Assembly: GCF_014898175.1 (NCBI RefSeq)
Contig: NZ_CP062948.1
Location: 1,922,001-1,986,000 of the forward strand
Source: Bifidobacterium lemurum
GTDB taxonomy: Bacteria > Actinomycetota > Actinomycetes > Actinomycetales > Bifidobacteriaceae
DNA length: 64,000 bases
Direction of reading: 5' to 3'
In this document: piece after piece, positions 26,359 to 37,954 of the stretch
How positions within the stretch are numbered: position 1 is the first letter of the stretch
How the letters are laid out: each line of letters opens with the position of its first letter
The notes under the pieces: generated by a model
What the model saw: the letters and a program-made list of their open reading frames with translations, nothing else
Told to the model about the DNA's origin: nothing
The model's database searches: none
Translations under genes and position numbers: made by a program

Positions 26359-27771
26359 ATGAAGTTCGCCATATTCCGCGCCCAGCTGCGCACCGTATTC
26401 CGTCTGCCGGCCCTACTCGCGGCGTTGGTGTTCCTGACGTTGTGGTCGGGGTTGATGCTGGGCGGAGTGCCCGCCAGTCTCAACGCGACCTCGACCTTCC
26501 ACTCGCTCGGCGCCAATGATCCAGGTGACCAATACGCCGCTCAGCTGGCCAGACGTTATGGCGCGCGGCTCACACCTTCCACGCGCGAAGGCTTGTCCAA
26601 CGAGCTGGAGTCGGAGAAACGGCATTTCGCCGACGACTTGGCCGAACTGCCCGCGGCTGTGGCGGCGGGCGTCACGGATTGGGAATCGTATCAAGCCTAT
26701 CTGAACCAAGCGCAGCGCAGCGAGGAAGGTATGGCAGTCTCCGGCTACGACGACGAAGGTGGGGACGTATATCGGGGCCCGGTGTTGCAAGCCATCAATG
26801 TGGGTGCGTACTCGTCGCGCGTGAGGGTGGAGTATCTTACTCGGCTGGTCAATCCGCTGGCTATGTATACGGGTGCTGACGTTGGCGCGAGTGATACGGA
26901 GGTAATTGAAGCGGTAAAAACCGGCGCGTTGTCCACATTGCTCATGACGCGCGAACAGCCGCTGATCGGTGGGCAGTCCAGCGGTTCCGTCACATGGAAT
27001 GAACAAGATTCGTCCGAGAATGGGAACGAGACGACGTCCGCGTCGCTTCCCCCAACGATGGTGGAACGGGTGGATGTCTTGTTCGCCCAGTTCGATACCG
27101 AAGACTGCCAATTCGGGTATCTGCCCGAGCAGGCCCGCAACGCCGCCGTCAATACGGTGGTCGCCCTGTTGGTCGGCCTGCCAATCGTCGCCATGATTGT
27201 GATCGTTCCGGTTCGCACGCGGGATCGACGGTATGGGATCGTCGCATTGCAGTTCGCTTCACGTGTGGGGCGTGGCATCGTCTGGCCTCAGACGTTGGCT
27301 CTGCTTGCCGCGGCATCGCTGGTTTCGTTGGCCGCCGGTTTGATGGTGCTGTTGCCTATGCTGTGGGTGTTCCGGGATTTTCTTGCATTCCCGATGCTGG
27401 ACGCGACGAGGATATTCGACGCCGGGAGCATGTTGTGGTTCGATACGAATCTCGCATGGTTTTTGGTGTTGGCGTGCCTGTTGTCGGTGTTGTTCGCCGT
27501 GGCTTGCGCCATGCTGGCGGCCTGGCTGGTGCGGTTCGTGGATTCGTTGATTCCCATGTTGTTGCGCGTGGTGCCGTTCGCGGCGGTGTGCGTGCTGGTT
27601 GGAATGTTCGGCATGGGCATCGATGTGTTCCGGTTGGACGCGTTGTTGAACCGCTGGGTACCGATGCCCGGTTGCGAGTATCTGGCCTGTGCTGCCGCTC
27701 TTATCGTCGCGTCGGTGTTGTGGTGCGTCACCGGCATACGCTCCCGCACCCGCGAGCTGGTGGCGCGGTGA
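26359..27771 (+). CDS. ABC exporter membrane protein 1
   Basis: A 470-residue membrane subunit. One helix lies near the N-terminus (LPALLAALVFLTLWSGLMLG, about 14-33), then about 230 residues outside the membrane, then about five C-terminal helices (VVALLVGLPIVAMIVIVPV, ALLAAASLVSLAAGLMVLLP, FLVLACLLSVLFAVACAML and others). It resembles ABC-2 type permeases with a large outer domain. AAGGAGGG precedes the ATG. Its stop overlaps the next start by GTGA. The substrate is unknown. Confidence 0.8.
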   Translation: MKFAIFRAQLRTVFRLPALLAALVFLTLWSGLMLGGVPASLNATSTFHSLGANDPGDQYAAQLARRYGARLTPSTREGLSNELESEKRHFADDLAELPAAVAAGVTDWESYQAYLNQAQRSEEGMAVSGYDDEGGDVYRGPVLQAINVGAYSSRVRVEYLTRLVNPLAMYTGADVGASDTEVIEAVKTGALSTLLMTREQPLIGGQSSGSVTWNEQDSSENGNETTSASLPPTMVERVDVLFAQFDTEDCQFGYLPEQARNAAVNTVVALLVGLPIVAMIVIVPVRTRDRRYGIVALQFASRVGRGIVWPQTLALLAAASLVSLAAGLMVLLPMLWVFRDFLAFPMLDATRIFDAGSMLWFDTNLAWFLVLACLLSVLFAVACAMLAAWLVRFVDSLIPMLLRVVPFAAVCVLVGMFGMGIDVFRLDALLNRWVPMPGCEYLACAAALIVASVLWCVTGIRSRTRELVAR

Positions 27772-29009
27772 AGCGGATGCGGCGCGGACGAAAACCGGCC
27801 ATGCGTCGGCTGCTGATGGCGGAATGGCGCAAACTGGTCGGTGTTCGCGTGCTTTGGGGATTGCTTGGATTGTGCGTGCTCGCGAACGTCGCGCTTGCCG
27901 CGGTGTATGCCGGCTCGGAGGCTCCCACGATCCGAGCGGCTGGCGAGGTGACGCGCGTCATCGGAACAACCGTCGATGATGATGCCTGGCAACGGTTCGC
28001 GGCATGGTATGCGACGCGTGAGGCCGATGGGGAAGACGCCGCAGGAGAACGCGCGCTGGCGGCTCTGGCATTTGCGGTCGAATCCGCACGCGATCCGTTT
28101 GCGGGATATGACGCGCGGTCCGTCGGACGGCGATATGCGACGGCGGTTGACGGCGATGCCGATGGGGCCGATGCGTGTGGGGCCCTCTCCCGACTGGTGC
28201 GCGGCAAATATGAGTTGGTTGAAACCCAAGCGGTCCGTTTGTCGGGCGTCAAGGCTGGACTGAGTCTCTACGCAGGTGAGGACACGCCATCCATACATCG
28301 CGGATTGTGCTCCACAATCATCGGGGGAGTGACGTGGGAGGCGATCGTGGCCGCCGTGCTCGCCATGGCGCTGCTGCTCGGCATGGAACATGCCACCGGT
28401 GCCGAACCGATGGTGATGGCGTCCCTTGCGGGGCGGCGACGGGTGCTCGCCGCGAAATTGACCGTAGGATTGGCGACTGGCGTGGCAGGATTCGTCGTCC
28501 TTATGGCGGCGGCCTTGGTTCCGTATGTGACGCTCACCGACGTGACGGACCTGTGGGCGTCGAATGTGGCGAGCGGCTTCAACACGATGATGACCGAACT
28601 CGCCGAGTCTCAGCCGTTTCTGACCTGGGCCGATCTCACCGTCGGCCAGTACGTGGCACTGTCGATGGCGTTATCGTGCGCCGTCGTGATATCGTTCGCG
28701 CTGCTCGCCGGCATCTGCGGCATATACTGCCGCAATTCCTATGCCGCCGTCGGATTGGTGGCGGGCCTGTGTTTGGGGCTGGCCGCGGTGTTGACCATCT
28801 GCGCCGACAACGGATGGTGGGGCGCGTACCATCTGCTGAGTCTGAATCCCATGTACGCGCTCGACGTTCGTGCGCGATGGTTCACGGATATGGGATTGAA
28901 GGAACTCGTGCCTTGGCAGGAGACCATCGCCATGACGCTGTCCTTGCTGTATCTGGCCGCGGTGTTGGCCGTCGCCCTGAGACGAGGCGTCCACCGGGAC
29001 CTGAGTTGA
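27768..29009 (+). CDS. ABC exporter membrane protein 2
   Basis: A 413-residue membrane protein of similar plan to its neighbour: an N-terminal helix (LWGLLGLCVLANVALAAVYA, about 27-46), an outside domain to about residue 185, then about six helices, including IVAAVLAMALLLGMEHATGA, VGLATGVAGFVVLMAAAL and LSLLYLAAVLAVALR. I placed the start at the GTG overlapping the previous stop; the ATG at 27777 is an alternative. The frame is open further upstream, but that part mirrors the preceding gene. It likely forms a heterodimeric channel with protein 1. Last gene of the sigma operon. Confidence 0.78.
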   Translation: MKRMRRGRKPAMRRLLMAEWRKLVGVRVLWGLLGLCVLANVALAAVYAGSEAPTIRAAGEVTRVIGTTVDDDAWQRFAAWYATREADGEDAAGERALAALAFAVESARDPFAGYDARSVGRRYATAVDGDADGADACGALSRLVRGKYELVETQAVRLSGVKAGLSLYAGEDTPSIHRGLCSTIIGGVTWEAIVAAVLAMALLLGMEHATGAEPMVMASLAGRRRVLAAKLTVGLATGVAGFVVLMAAALVPYVTLTDVTDLWASNVASGFNTMMTELAESQPFLTWADLTVGQYVALSMALSCAVVISFALLAGICGIYCRNSYAAVGLVAGLCLGLAAVLTICADNGWWGAYHLLSLNPMYALDVRARWFTDMGLKELVPWQETIAMTLSLLYLAAVLAVALRRGVHRDLS

Positions 29010-29116
29010 ATTGAGTCAGGCGGCCGGTGACAAGGAGTTCTAGGGGATATGGCATAATTGGCAAGGCATTTTTTAAGAGGTCGGCCCAATGCGGCCAGTA
29101 GATTAAGGTGACTCAA

Positions 29117-29683
29117 GTGGCACAGACTACCAATGACATCAAGAACGGTTCCGTCCTGAACCTTGACGGCCAGCTGTGGGCCGTCACCAAGTTCCAGCAC
29201 GTCAAGCCGGGCAAGGGCCCCGCCTTCGTGCGCACCACCCTCAAGAACGTGCTCTCGGGCAAGATCGTCGACAAGACCTTCAACGCGGGCATGAAGATCG
29301 ACTTCGAAACCGTGGACAACCGCACGCTGCAGTACTCCTACGAGGACGGCGACAACTTCGTGTTCATGGACATGACCACCTACGACCAGGTGATGGTTCC
29401 CAAGACCCTCGTGGGCGACCAGTCCAAGTTCCTGCTTGAAGGCACCGACTGCATCGTGTCGTTCAACAACGACGTGCCGCTGTCCGTCGAACTGCCGGGC
29501 TCCGTGGTGCTGACCATTACCCACACCGAGCCGGGCCTGCAGGGCAACCGCTCCAACGCCGGCACCAAGCCCGCCACCGTGGAGACCGGCGCCGAGATCC
29601 AGGTGCCGCTGTTCATCAACGAGGGCGACCGCGTCAAGGTGAACACCACCGACGGTTCCTACACCGGCCGCGAAAACGGCTGA
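29117..29683 (+). CDS. efp: Elongation factor P
   Basis: EF-P relieves ribosome stalling at polyproline stretches. The 188-residue protein shows the three beta-barrel domains: [19 protein letters not shown] at the start, the loop [11 protein letters not shown] carrying the residue modified in other bacteria (Lys between PG and GPAF), and the C-terminal [20 protein letters not shown]. The GTG at 29117 is preferred over the GTG at 29108, because AAGG at 29105-29108 then has proper spacing. It leads a block with nusB. Confidence 0.96.
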   Translation: MAQTTNDIKNGSVLNLDGQLWAVTKFQHVKPGKGPAFVRTTLKNVLSGKIVDKTFNAGMKIDFETVDNRTLQYSYEDGDNFVFMDMTTYDQVMVPKTLVGDQSKFLLEGTDCIVSFNNDVPLSVELPGSVVLTITHTEPGLQGNRSNAGTKPATVETGAEIQVPLFINEGDRVKVNTTDGSYTGRENG

Positions 29684-29776
29684 TCGCCGGTCATCTGACC
29701 CACGCGCATCGCACGCCGCGAAAGCGGACGCGCGAACGACCACCGCACGGACGACTACACAAGGAGAAAGCCATTC

Positions 29777-30334
29777 ATGGCACGTTCCACCGCCCGCAAA
29801 AGGGCTCTGAACACGCTGTATGAGGCGGACGAGAAGTCGCAGAGCTTCACGTCGCTGCTTGAGGAGCGCATCAAGGAGCCCGGCGCGCAGACGCCGCTTC
29901 CCGAATACGCCATCGAGATCGTGCGCGGCGTGGCCGAGCACGGCCGCGACATCGACGCCACTCTGGACGAGCATTCCACCGGTTGGAAGGTGCGTCGTAT
30001 GGCGGTTGTGGACCGCAACATCCTGCGCATCGCCGTGTGGGAGATCCTCTTCAACGAGGAGGTTCCCGACAAGGTGGCCATCGACGAGGCGCTGTCGTTG
30101 GCGAAAACGCTGAGCGACGACGATTCGCCGGCCTTCATCCACGGATTACTGTCCGCCGTGTGCCACGCCAAGGATCATCCCGTGGCCGCTGCGGAGAATG
30201 TGGATGACGCGTCCGATTCGCCTGATGCGGACGATGCGCCCGACGCATCCGGACCGTCCGATTCGGATGAGCGGACGGACCAGTCCGCATCCGCAGATCC
30301 GGTGTCCGAGCCGTCCGAAGAGACGGCCGACTGA
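29777..30334 (+). CDS. nusB: Transcription antitermination factor NusB with acidic tail
   Basis: NusB binds boxA RNA with NusE/S10 for rRNA antitermination. Residues 1-135 are a normal NusB helical domain ([60 protein letters not shown]). Residues about 138-185 are an extra tail made almost only of Asp, Ser, Ala, Pro and Glu, likely disordered. AAGGAG lies ten bases before the ATG. A strong terminator follows. Confidence 0.94.
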   Translation: MARSTARKRALNTLYEADEKSQSFTSLLEERIKEPGAQTPLPEYAIEIVRGVAEHGRDIDATLDEHSTGWKVRRMAVVDRNILRIAVWEILFNEEVPDKVAIDEALSLAKTLSDDDSPAFIHGLLSAVCHAKDHPVAAAENVDDASDSPDADDAPDASGPSDSDERTDQSASADPVSEPSEETAD

Positions 30335-30344
30335 TTGTTTGTAT

Positions 30345-30378
30345 GAACGCCTCCCCGCAACACGGGAGGCGTTCTTTT
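30345..30378 (+). terminator. Terminator after nusB
   Basis: GAACGCCTCCC (30345-30355) pairs with GGGAGGCGTTC (30364-30374) and is followed by TTTT. It separates nusB from carA. Confidence 0.9.
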
Positions 30379-30447
30379 GAGCGGCTGCAGCGTCTGCGCC
30401 GGCCGCTAGTCTTGGTACGAATACCCGAAATCGACAAGGGGGCTTTG

Positions 30448-31644
30448 GTGAGCCAGAACGCGAATTATTCGCAGGATGATGCAGTTCTTGTGTTGGAGGA
30501 TGGGCAGGTCTATGTCGGCGAGCCGTATGGCGCGTTGGGCAGGACCACCGGTGAGATCGTGTTCGCGACCGGTATGACCGGTTATCAGGAGACGTTGACC
30601 GATCCCAGCTACGACCGCCAGATTGTCGTGCAGACCTTCCCGCATATCGGCGACACCGGCATCAACCAGGAGGACCCCGAGTCCGCCCGCATCTGGGTGG
30701 CCGGCTATGTGGTGCGCGATCCCAGTCCGAATGTGAGCAACTGGCGCGCCACCGGCAGCCTCGACGACGATCTCGTCGCGCAGGGCATCGTCGGCATCAG
30801 CCATATCGACACCCGCAAGCTCGTGCGCCACCTGCGTTCGGCGGGCGTGATGCGCGCCGGCATCTACTCCGGCGAGGCGCTGCTCGACGAGTCTGGCGCG
30901 CCCAAAACCATCGACGCGCTGCTGGCCGACGTGAAGACCACCCCGCAGATGCAGGGGCTGAGCCTGTACGATGAGGTCAGCACCAACGAGACCTACACCA
31001 TCGAGCCGGCCGGCGAATTCGAAGGCAAGGAGCCGCTGTTCACCGTCGCCGCCGTGGATCTGGGCATCAAGGCGATGACCCCGCACCGCATGGCCGAACG
31101 CGGCTGCCGCGTGCACGTCGTGCCGTCCACCATCACCTTCGACGAGCTGGAGGAGCTGCATCCCGACGGCGTGTTCTTCTCCAACGGCCCTGGCGATCCC
31201 GAGCAGGCCGATCCGGAGGTGGAGCTGCTGCGCCGCGTGCTCGACGCCGGCTACCCGTTCTTCGGCATCTGCTTCGGCAACCAGCTGCTCGGCCGCGCGC
31301 TCGGCTTCGGCACCTACAAGCTCAAGTTCGGCCACCGCGGCATCAACCAGCCCGTCAAGGACGTGACCACCGGCAAGGTCGAGGTCACCGCCCACAACCA
31401 CGGCTTCGCCGTCGACGCCCCGATCGGCGACCCGGTGCCCGCCCCGCACGAACACGGCAAGTACGGCAAGGTATTCGTCAGCCATATCGACTTGAACGAC
31501 GACGTGGTCGAGGGCCTGCAGTGCGTGGACATCCCCGCGTTCTCCGTGCAGTACCATCCGGAGGCCGCGGCCGGCCCGCACGATGCCGCCTATCTGTTCG
31601 ACCGTTTCGTTGATCTTATGAAGAGCAACAAGGAAGGTAAGTGA
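30448..31644 (+). CDS. carA: Carbamoyl-phosphate synthase small subunit
   Basis: Glutaminase subunit that passes ammonia to CarB for pyrimidine and arginine synthesis. The 398-residue protein has the CarA-specific N-terminal domain ([20 protein letters not shown]) and a class I amidotransferase domain with nucleophile Cys in [12 protein letters not shown] and His/Glu in [12 protein letters not shown]. The GTG at 30448 is supported by AAGGGGG at 30436-30442. It is two bases from carB, so translation is coupled. Confidence 0.96.
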   Translation: MSQNANYSQDDAVLVLEDGQVYVGEPYGALGRTTGEIVFATGMTGYQETLTDPSYDRQIVVQTFPHIGDTGINQEDPESARIWVAGYVVRDPSPNVSNWRATGSLDDDLVAQGIVGISHIDTRKLVRHLRSAGVMRAGIYSGEALLDESGAPKTIDALLADVKTTPQMQGLSLYDEVSTNETYTIEPAGEFEGKEPLFTVAAVDLGIKAMTPHRMAERGCRVHVVPSTITFDELEELHPDGVFFSNGPGDPEQADPEVELLRRVLDAGYPFFGICFGNQLLGRALGFGTYKLKFGHRGINQPVKDVTTGKVEVTAHNHGFAVDAPIGDPVPAPHEHGKYGKVFVSHIDLNDDVVEGLQCVDIPAFSVQYHPEAAAGPHDAAYLFDRFVDLMKSNKEGK

Positions 31645-31645
31645 T

Positions 31646-35029
<3,384 letters not shown>

Positions 35030-35030
35030 C

Positions 35031-36101
35031 ATGACCACGGCACCAACCAGTGAGGAGATCCGGGCGCTGCGTTCCGATTTCGGACTGCGCCTGAGCAATT
35101 CCATGGCCAAATACGGGCCGCTATGCGTCGGCATCGACCCGCATAGGAAGCTTCTCACCGATTGGGGCTACAACGTCGACGCCGACGGCGCGGAGATGTT
35201 CGCGATGCGTATGCTGCAAGCCGCGAACGGACGCGCCGCCGCCGTCAAATTCCAGATGCCCATGTTCGAGCGTTACGGCGCCAAAGGCTTCGCCGCGCTC
35301 GAACGGGTGCTGTACGCGGCCCGCCAGATGGGCATGATCACCATCGTGGACTGCCTGCACGGCGGCCTGTCCACCACCATCTCCGCCATCGCCGACGCCT
35401 ATTTCAAGCCGGGCGCGCCGCTGCTGGCCGACGCGATCACCCTGCTGCCGTATTACGGCGCGCGTTCGCTGGCCAATCTGATCGACGACGCGCTCGACAA
35501 CGGCCGCGGCGTGTTCATCGCCTCCCTGACCTCGAACGAGGAGGGGCGCAGCCTGCAAAGCGCGATCCGCCAGCGTGGCGAATACAACGGCAAGACGGTG
35601 GCGTTCGGCATCGCCAGCACCGCGCAGAAGCATAACGTCGGCATTGAGGGCATGGGCTCGGTCGGCCTGATCGTGGGCGCGACCATCGGCAAGTGGATCA
35701 AGGAGACCGGCATCGATCCGGCGAAGTTCACCGGTCCCATCCTTTCCCCCGGATTCGGGTGGCAGGGTGCCGAGGCCGAGGATCTGAAAACCGTGTTCAA
35801 AGGCACCCGCGGCAATGTGCTGGTCACCGTTTCGCGGTCAATCGCCTCGCAGGGGCCCGACATCGCCGACCTCGCCGCCGCCACCGAAGCGATCGCGCTC
35901 GACGTGCGGCAGGCGCTGATGGAGGCCATGGATGGAGACGACGATGACGAGGCTGATGCCTCCGCCTCCGCTTCCGCCGATTCCGCCGCCGTTTCCGGTT
36001 CTTCCGATTCCGCTTCCGGTTCCGGTTCTTCCGGCCTTTCCGATAAAGGGGCCGCCGACGGCCGTTCCTCGGGATCCTCAGCCGACGATCTTGCCGACTG
36101 A
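35031..36101 (+). CDS. pyrF: Orotidine 5'-phosphate decarboxylase (type 2) with low-complexity tail
   Basis: Makes UMP from OMP, the last step of de novo UMP synthesis. Residues 1-295 are a TIM-barrel of the actinobacterial PyrF type: LCVGIDPHRKLLTDWGY, AVKFQMPMFERYG, TIVDCLHGGLSTTISAIADA and SPGFGWQGAE. The catalytic Lys usually sits in a DxKxxD motif; in this subfamily it is DxKRGDI, and here the matching segment reads DCLHGGLSTT, so Lys is not in the expected place. Residues about 304-356 are an Asp/Ser/Ala/Gly tail. It follows carB and precedes gmk. Confidence 0.88.
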   Translation: MTTAPTSEEIRALRSDFGLRLSNSMAKYGPLCVGIDPHRKLLTDWGYNVDADGAEMFAMRMLQAANGRAAAVKFQMPMFERYGAKGFAALERVLYAARQMGMITIVDCLHGGLSTTISAIADAYFKPGAPLLADAITLLPYYGARSLANLIDDALDNGRGVFIASLTSNEEGRSLQSAIRQRGEYNGKTVAFGIASTAQKHNVGIEGMGSVGLIVGATIGKWIKETGIDPAKFTGPILSPGFGWQGAEAEDLKTVFKGTRGNVLVTVSRSIASQGPDIADLAAATEAIALDVRQALMEAMDGDDDDEADASASASADSAAVSGSSDSASGSGSSGLSDKGAADGRSSGSSADDLAD

Positions 36102-36124
36102 ACGCGTTTGACGCTCAAGGAGAT

Positions 36125-36784
36125 ATGCCATTCATGCCTAACGACAACCAGCCAGTTCTCGACGCCGAAGGTTTTTCTCCCACCACTGGGTCGCGTCGCA
36201 CGGGCGGCCGTCTGATCGTGCTGTCCGGTCCCACCGCGGTGGGCAAGGGCACGGTCGAGGCGAAACTGCGCGAGGATCATCCTGAGATTTGGATGTCGGT
36301 GTCCGCGACCACGCGCGATCCGCGTCCCGGCGAGGTGGACGGCGTGAACTACCATTTCATGACCGAGTCCGAATTCGTGGACAAAGAGGCGGCCGGGGAG
36401 TTTCTGGAAACCGCGGTGGTGCATGGCATGGCGCATTACGGCACTCCGCTGGGCCCCGTCGAGGAGCATCTGGCCTCCGGCGTGCCCACGATTCTGGAAA
36501 TCGACCTGCAAGGCGCGCGACGTGTGCGCGAACGTGCCGCCGAACTTGGATTGGATGTGGTGACCGTGTTCATCGCTCCGCCGAGTTTCGAGGAGCTCAA
36601 GCGTCGTCTGATCGGACGCGGCACCGAAACGCCGGAGCAGCAGGCCAAGCGTTTGGAGACCGCCAAGGTGGAGCTCGCCGCCGAACCGGAATTCGACATC
36701 GTCATCGTCAACGAGACCGTCGATAAGGCCGCCGCCGATTTATGGAACGTCATCGCCGACGAATACGGCATTCCGCGCGAATAA
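36125..36784 (+). CDS. gmk: Guanylate kinase
   Basis: Phosphorylates GMP to GDP. The 219-residue protein has P-loop LSGPTAVGKGTVEAKL (about 34-49), the GMP-binding segment VSATTRDPRPGEVDGVNYHF, and LEIDLQGARRVRE. The first ATG is very close to AAGGAG (36117-36122); the second ATG at 36134 is spaced much like the nusB start and may be the real one. In either case about 27 or 30 residues precede the usual N-terminus. It ends the pyrimidine/nucleotide block. Confidence 0.95.
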   Translation: MPFMPNDNQPVLDAEGFSPTTGSRRTGGRLIVLSGPTAVGKGTVEAKLREDHPEIWMSVSATTRDPRPGEVDGVNYHFMTESEFVDKEAAGEFLETAVVHGMAHYGTPLGPVEEHLASGVPTILEIDLQGARRVRERAAELGLDVVTVFIAPPSFEELKRRLIGRGTETPEQQAKRLETAKVELAAEPEFDIVIVNETVDKAAADLWNVIADEYGIPRE

Positions 36785-36858
36785 CCGCACGAATAGGCGT
36801 CGCACCACGAGGTAGCGCACCACGAATGGGCGTCGCACAAGCAGGTGACGTACGCGGG

Positions 36859-37656
36859 TCAGCAGCTTGCGACGAACGCGGAGAAGATCGCGCGGGCGTT
36901 GGCGTCGACCCGATGTGAGAACTCCGGATGCCATTGGACCGCCCAAACGAATCGCTTCCCCGGCATGTACACCGCTTCGACGAGTCCGTCCGGAGCGTGG
37001 GCCATGGCGACGAGCGACGGCGCGAGCCTGTCGATGCCCTGGTGGTGGTAGCTGTTCACGGCCAAGGTGTAAGGCGCCGGATGGAATTCATCGAACGGAC
37101 CGCACTGGTTCTGCCCGTCCTGTTGCCGTTCGGAATCCCGTTCCTTCCAAAGAACGCTGGCCAAGGGGGATTCCGGAACGACCCGCACCGTGTGCACGGG
37201 GCGGTCATAAGGCGGTTTGCCGTGATGTTCGATTTCGCAGGAGCGTTCGGAGGGCAGATCCTGCCACAGCGTACCGCCTAAAGCGGCGTTGAGGAATTGG
37301 ATGCCGCGGCAGATGCCCAGCACCGGCTTGTCCCGCTCGAGCGTCGCATGCAGCAGCAGCGTTTCCATGCGGTCGCGGGCGGGACACAGCTCCGTGGTAT
37401 GCGGCCCCGGAGTTTCGCCGTACAGGGCGGGATCGACGTCATGGCCTCCGGTGAACAGAATCGCATCACACATATCCGCCAGCTGTTCGACGCGTTCGCC
37501 GTCGTCGGTCAACGGCAGCATCACCGGAGTGCCGCCCGCCTCGATAACGCCGTCAAAATATCCGGGCAGCATCCATAGGCTGTCCAACCGGTCATCCCAC
37601 AATGGAACCACGCCCACAACTGGCAGGGGCCGTTTCGACTGTCGCACAGACCGCAA
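36859..37656 (-). CDS. Class I glutamine amidotransferase-like hydrolase (peptidase C26 family)
   Basis: A PuuD-like gamma-glutamyl hydrolase. The catalytic Cys is in GICRGIQFLNAALGG and the His/Glu in VWAVQWHPEFS. The N-terminal VVGVVPLWDDR and DAILFTGGHDVDPALYGE match the gamma-glutamyl-gamma-aminobutyrate hydrolase group. No synthase domain is attached, so it acts alone. The start is uncertain: a TTG at 37656 has GAGG at good spacing; a longer start at 37692 has none. It lies downstream of the repeat array at 37798-37930. The substrate is unproven. Confidence 0.85.
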   Translation of the reverse strand: MRSVRQSKRPLPVVGVVPLWDDRLDSLWMLPGYFDGVIEAGGTPVMLPLTDDGERVEQLADMCDAILFTGGHDVDPALYGETPGPHTTELCPARDRMETLLLHATLERDKPVLGICRGIQFLNAALGGTLWQDLPSERSCEIEHHGKPPYDRPVHTVRVVPESPLASVLWKERDSERQQDGQNQCGPFDEFHPAPYTLAVNSYHHQGIDRLAPSLVAMAHAPDGLVEAVYMPGKRFVWAVQWHPEFSHRVDANARAIFSAFVASC

Positions 37657-37761
37657 TGGAAGCTCACCTCTTTTCAGACGGGATTGTTGCAACCTCTATA
37701 GGTTTCGCATCAGTCTATGCGTTTGTTGTTACGGCGCAGGTTCGTCCGCGGAGATAGCAGA

Positions 37762-37787
37762 AGAGCCTCGCGCGATGGCGAGGCTCT
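37762..37787 (-). terminator. Hairpin downstream of ilvD and the repeat array
   Basis: AGAGCCTCG and CGAGGCTCT form a nine-pair stem with an eight-base loop (CGCGATGG). There is no U run; it may end the ilvD transcript or protect its 3' end. Confidence 0.45.
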
Positions 37788-37797
37788 CCTATACGTC

Positions 37798-37930
37798 CAG
37801 GCCTATATTCAGACCTATGTCAGGCCTATACCCAGACCTATGCCCAAGCCTATATCCAGACCTATGCCAGATCTATATCAGATCCATGCAGGCCTATGTC
37901 AGATCTGTGTCAGACCTATACCAGACTTGG
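37798..37930. repeat. Array of twelve 10-12-base tandem units
   Basis: Units follow the consensus CAGRCCTATRYC, with lengths 12, 11, 12, 12, 12, 11, 11, 10, 11, 11, 11 and a truncated last one. The unit length is close to one helical turn. The array lies between the ilvD stop and the C26 hydrolase start. Varying unit length breaks any reading frame, so it is not coding. Confidence 0.85.
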
Positions 37931-37954
37931 AAGGACGAATCTCATTGTACCAGC

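Noticed and set aside
37798..37930. A proline/tyrosine-rich repeat protein read through the 11-base array
   Set aside because: Unit lengths vary between 10 and 12 bases, so the frame shifts from unit to unit, and no ribosome site or conserved start is present.
37798..37930. A CRISPR array
   Set aside because: Units are 10-12 bases without spacers, and no cas gene is near.
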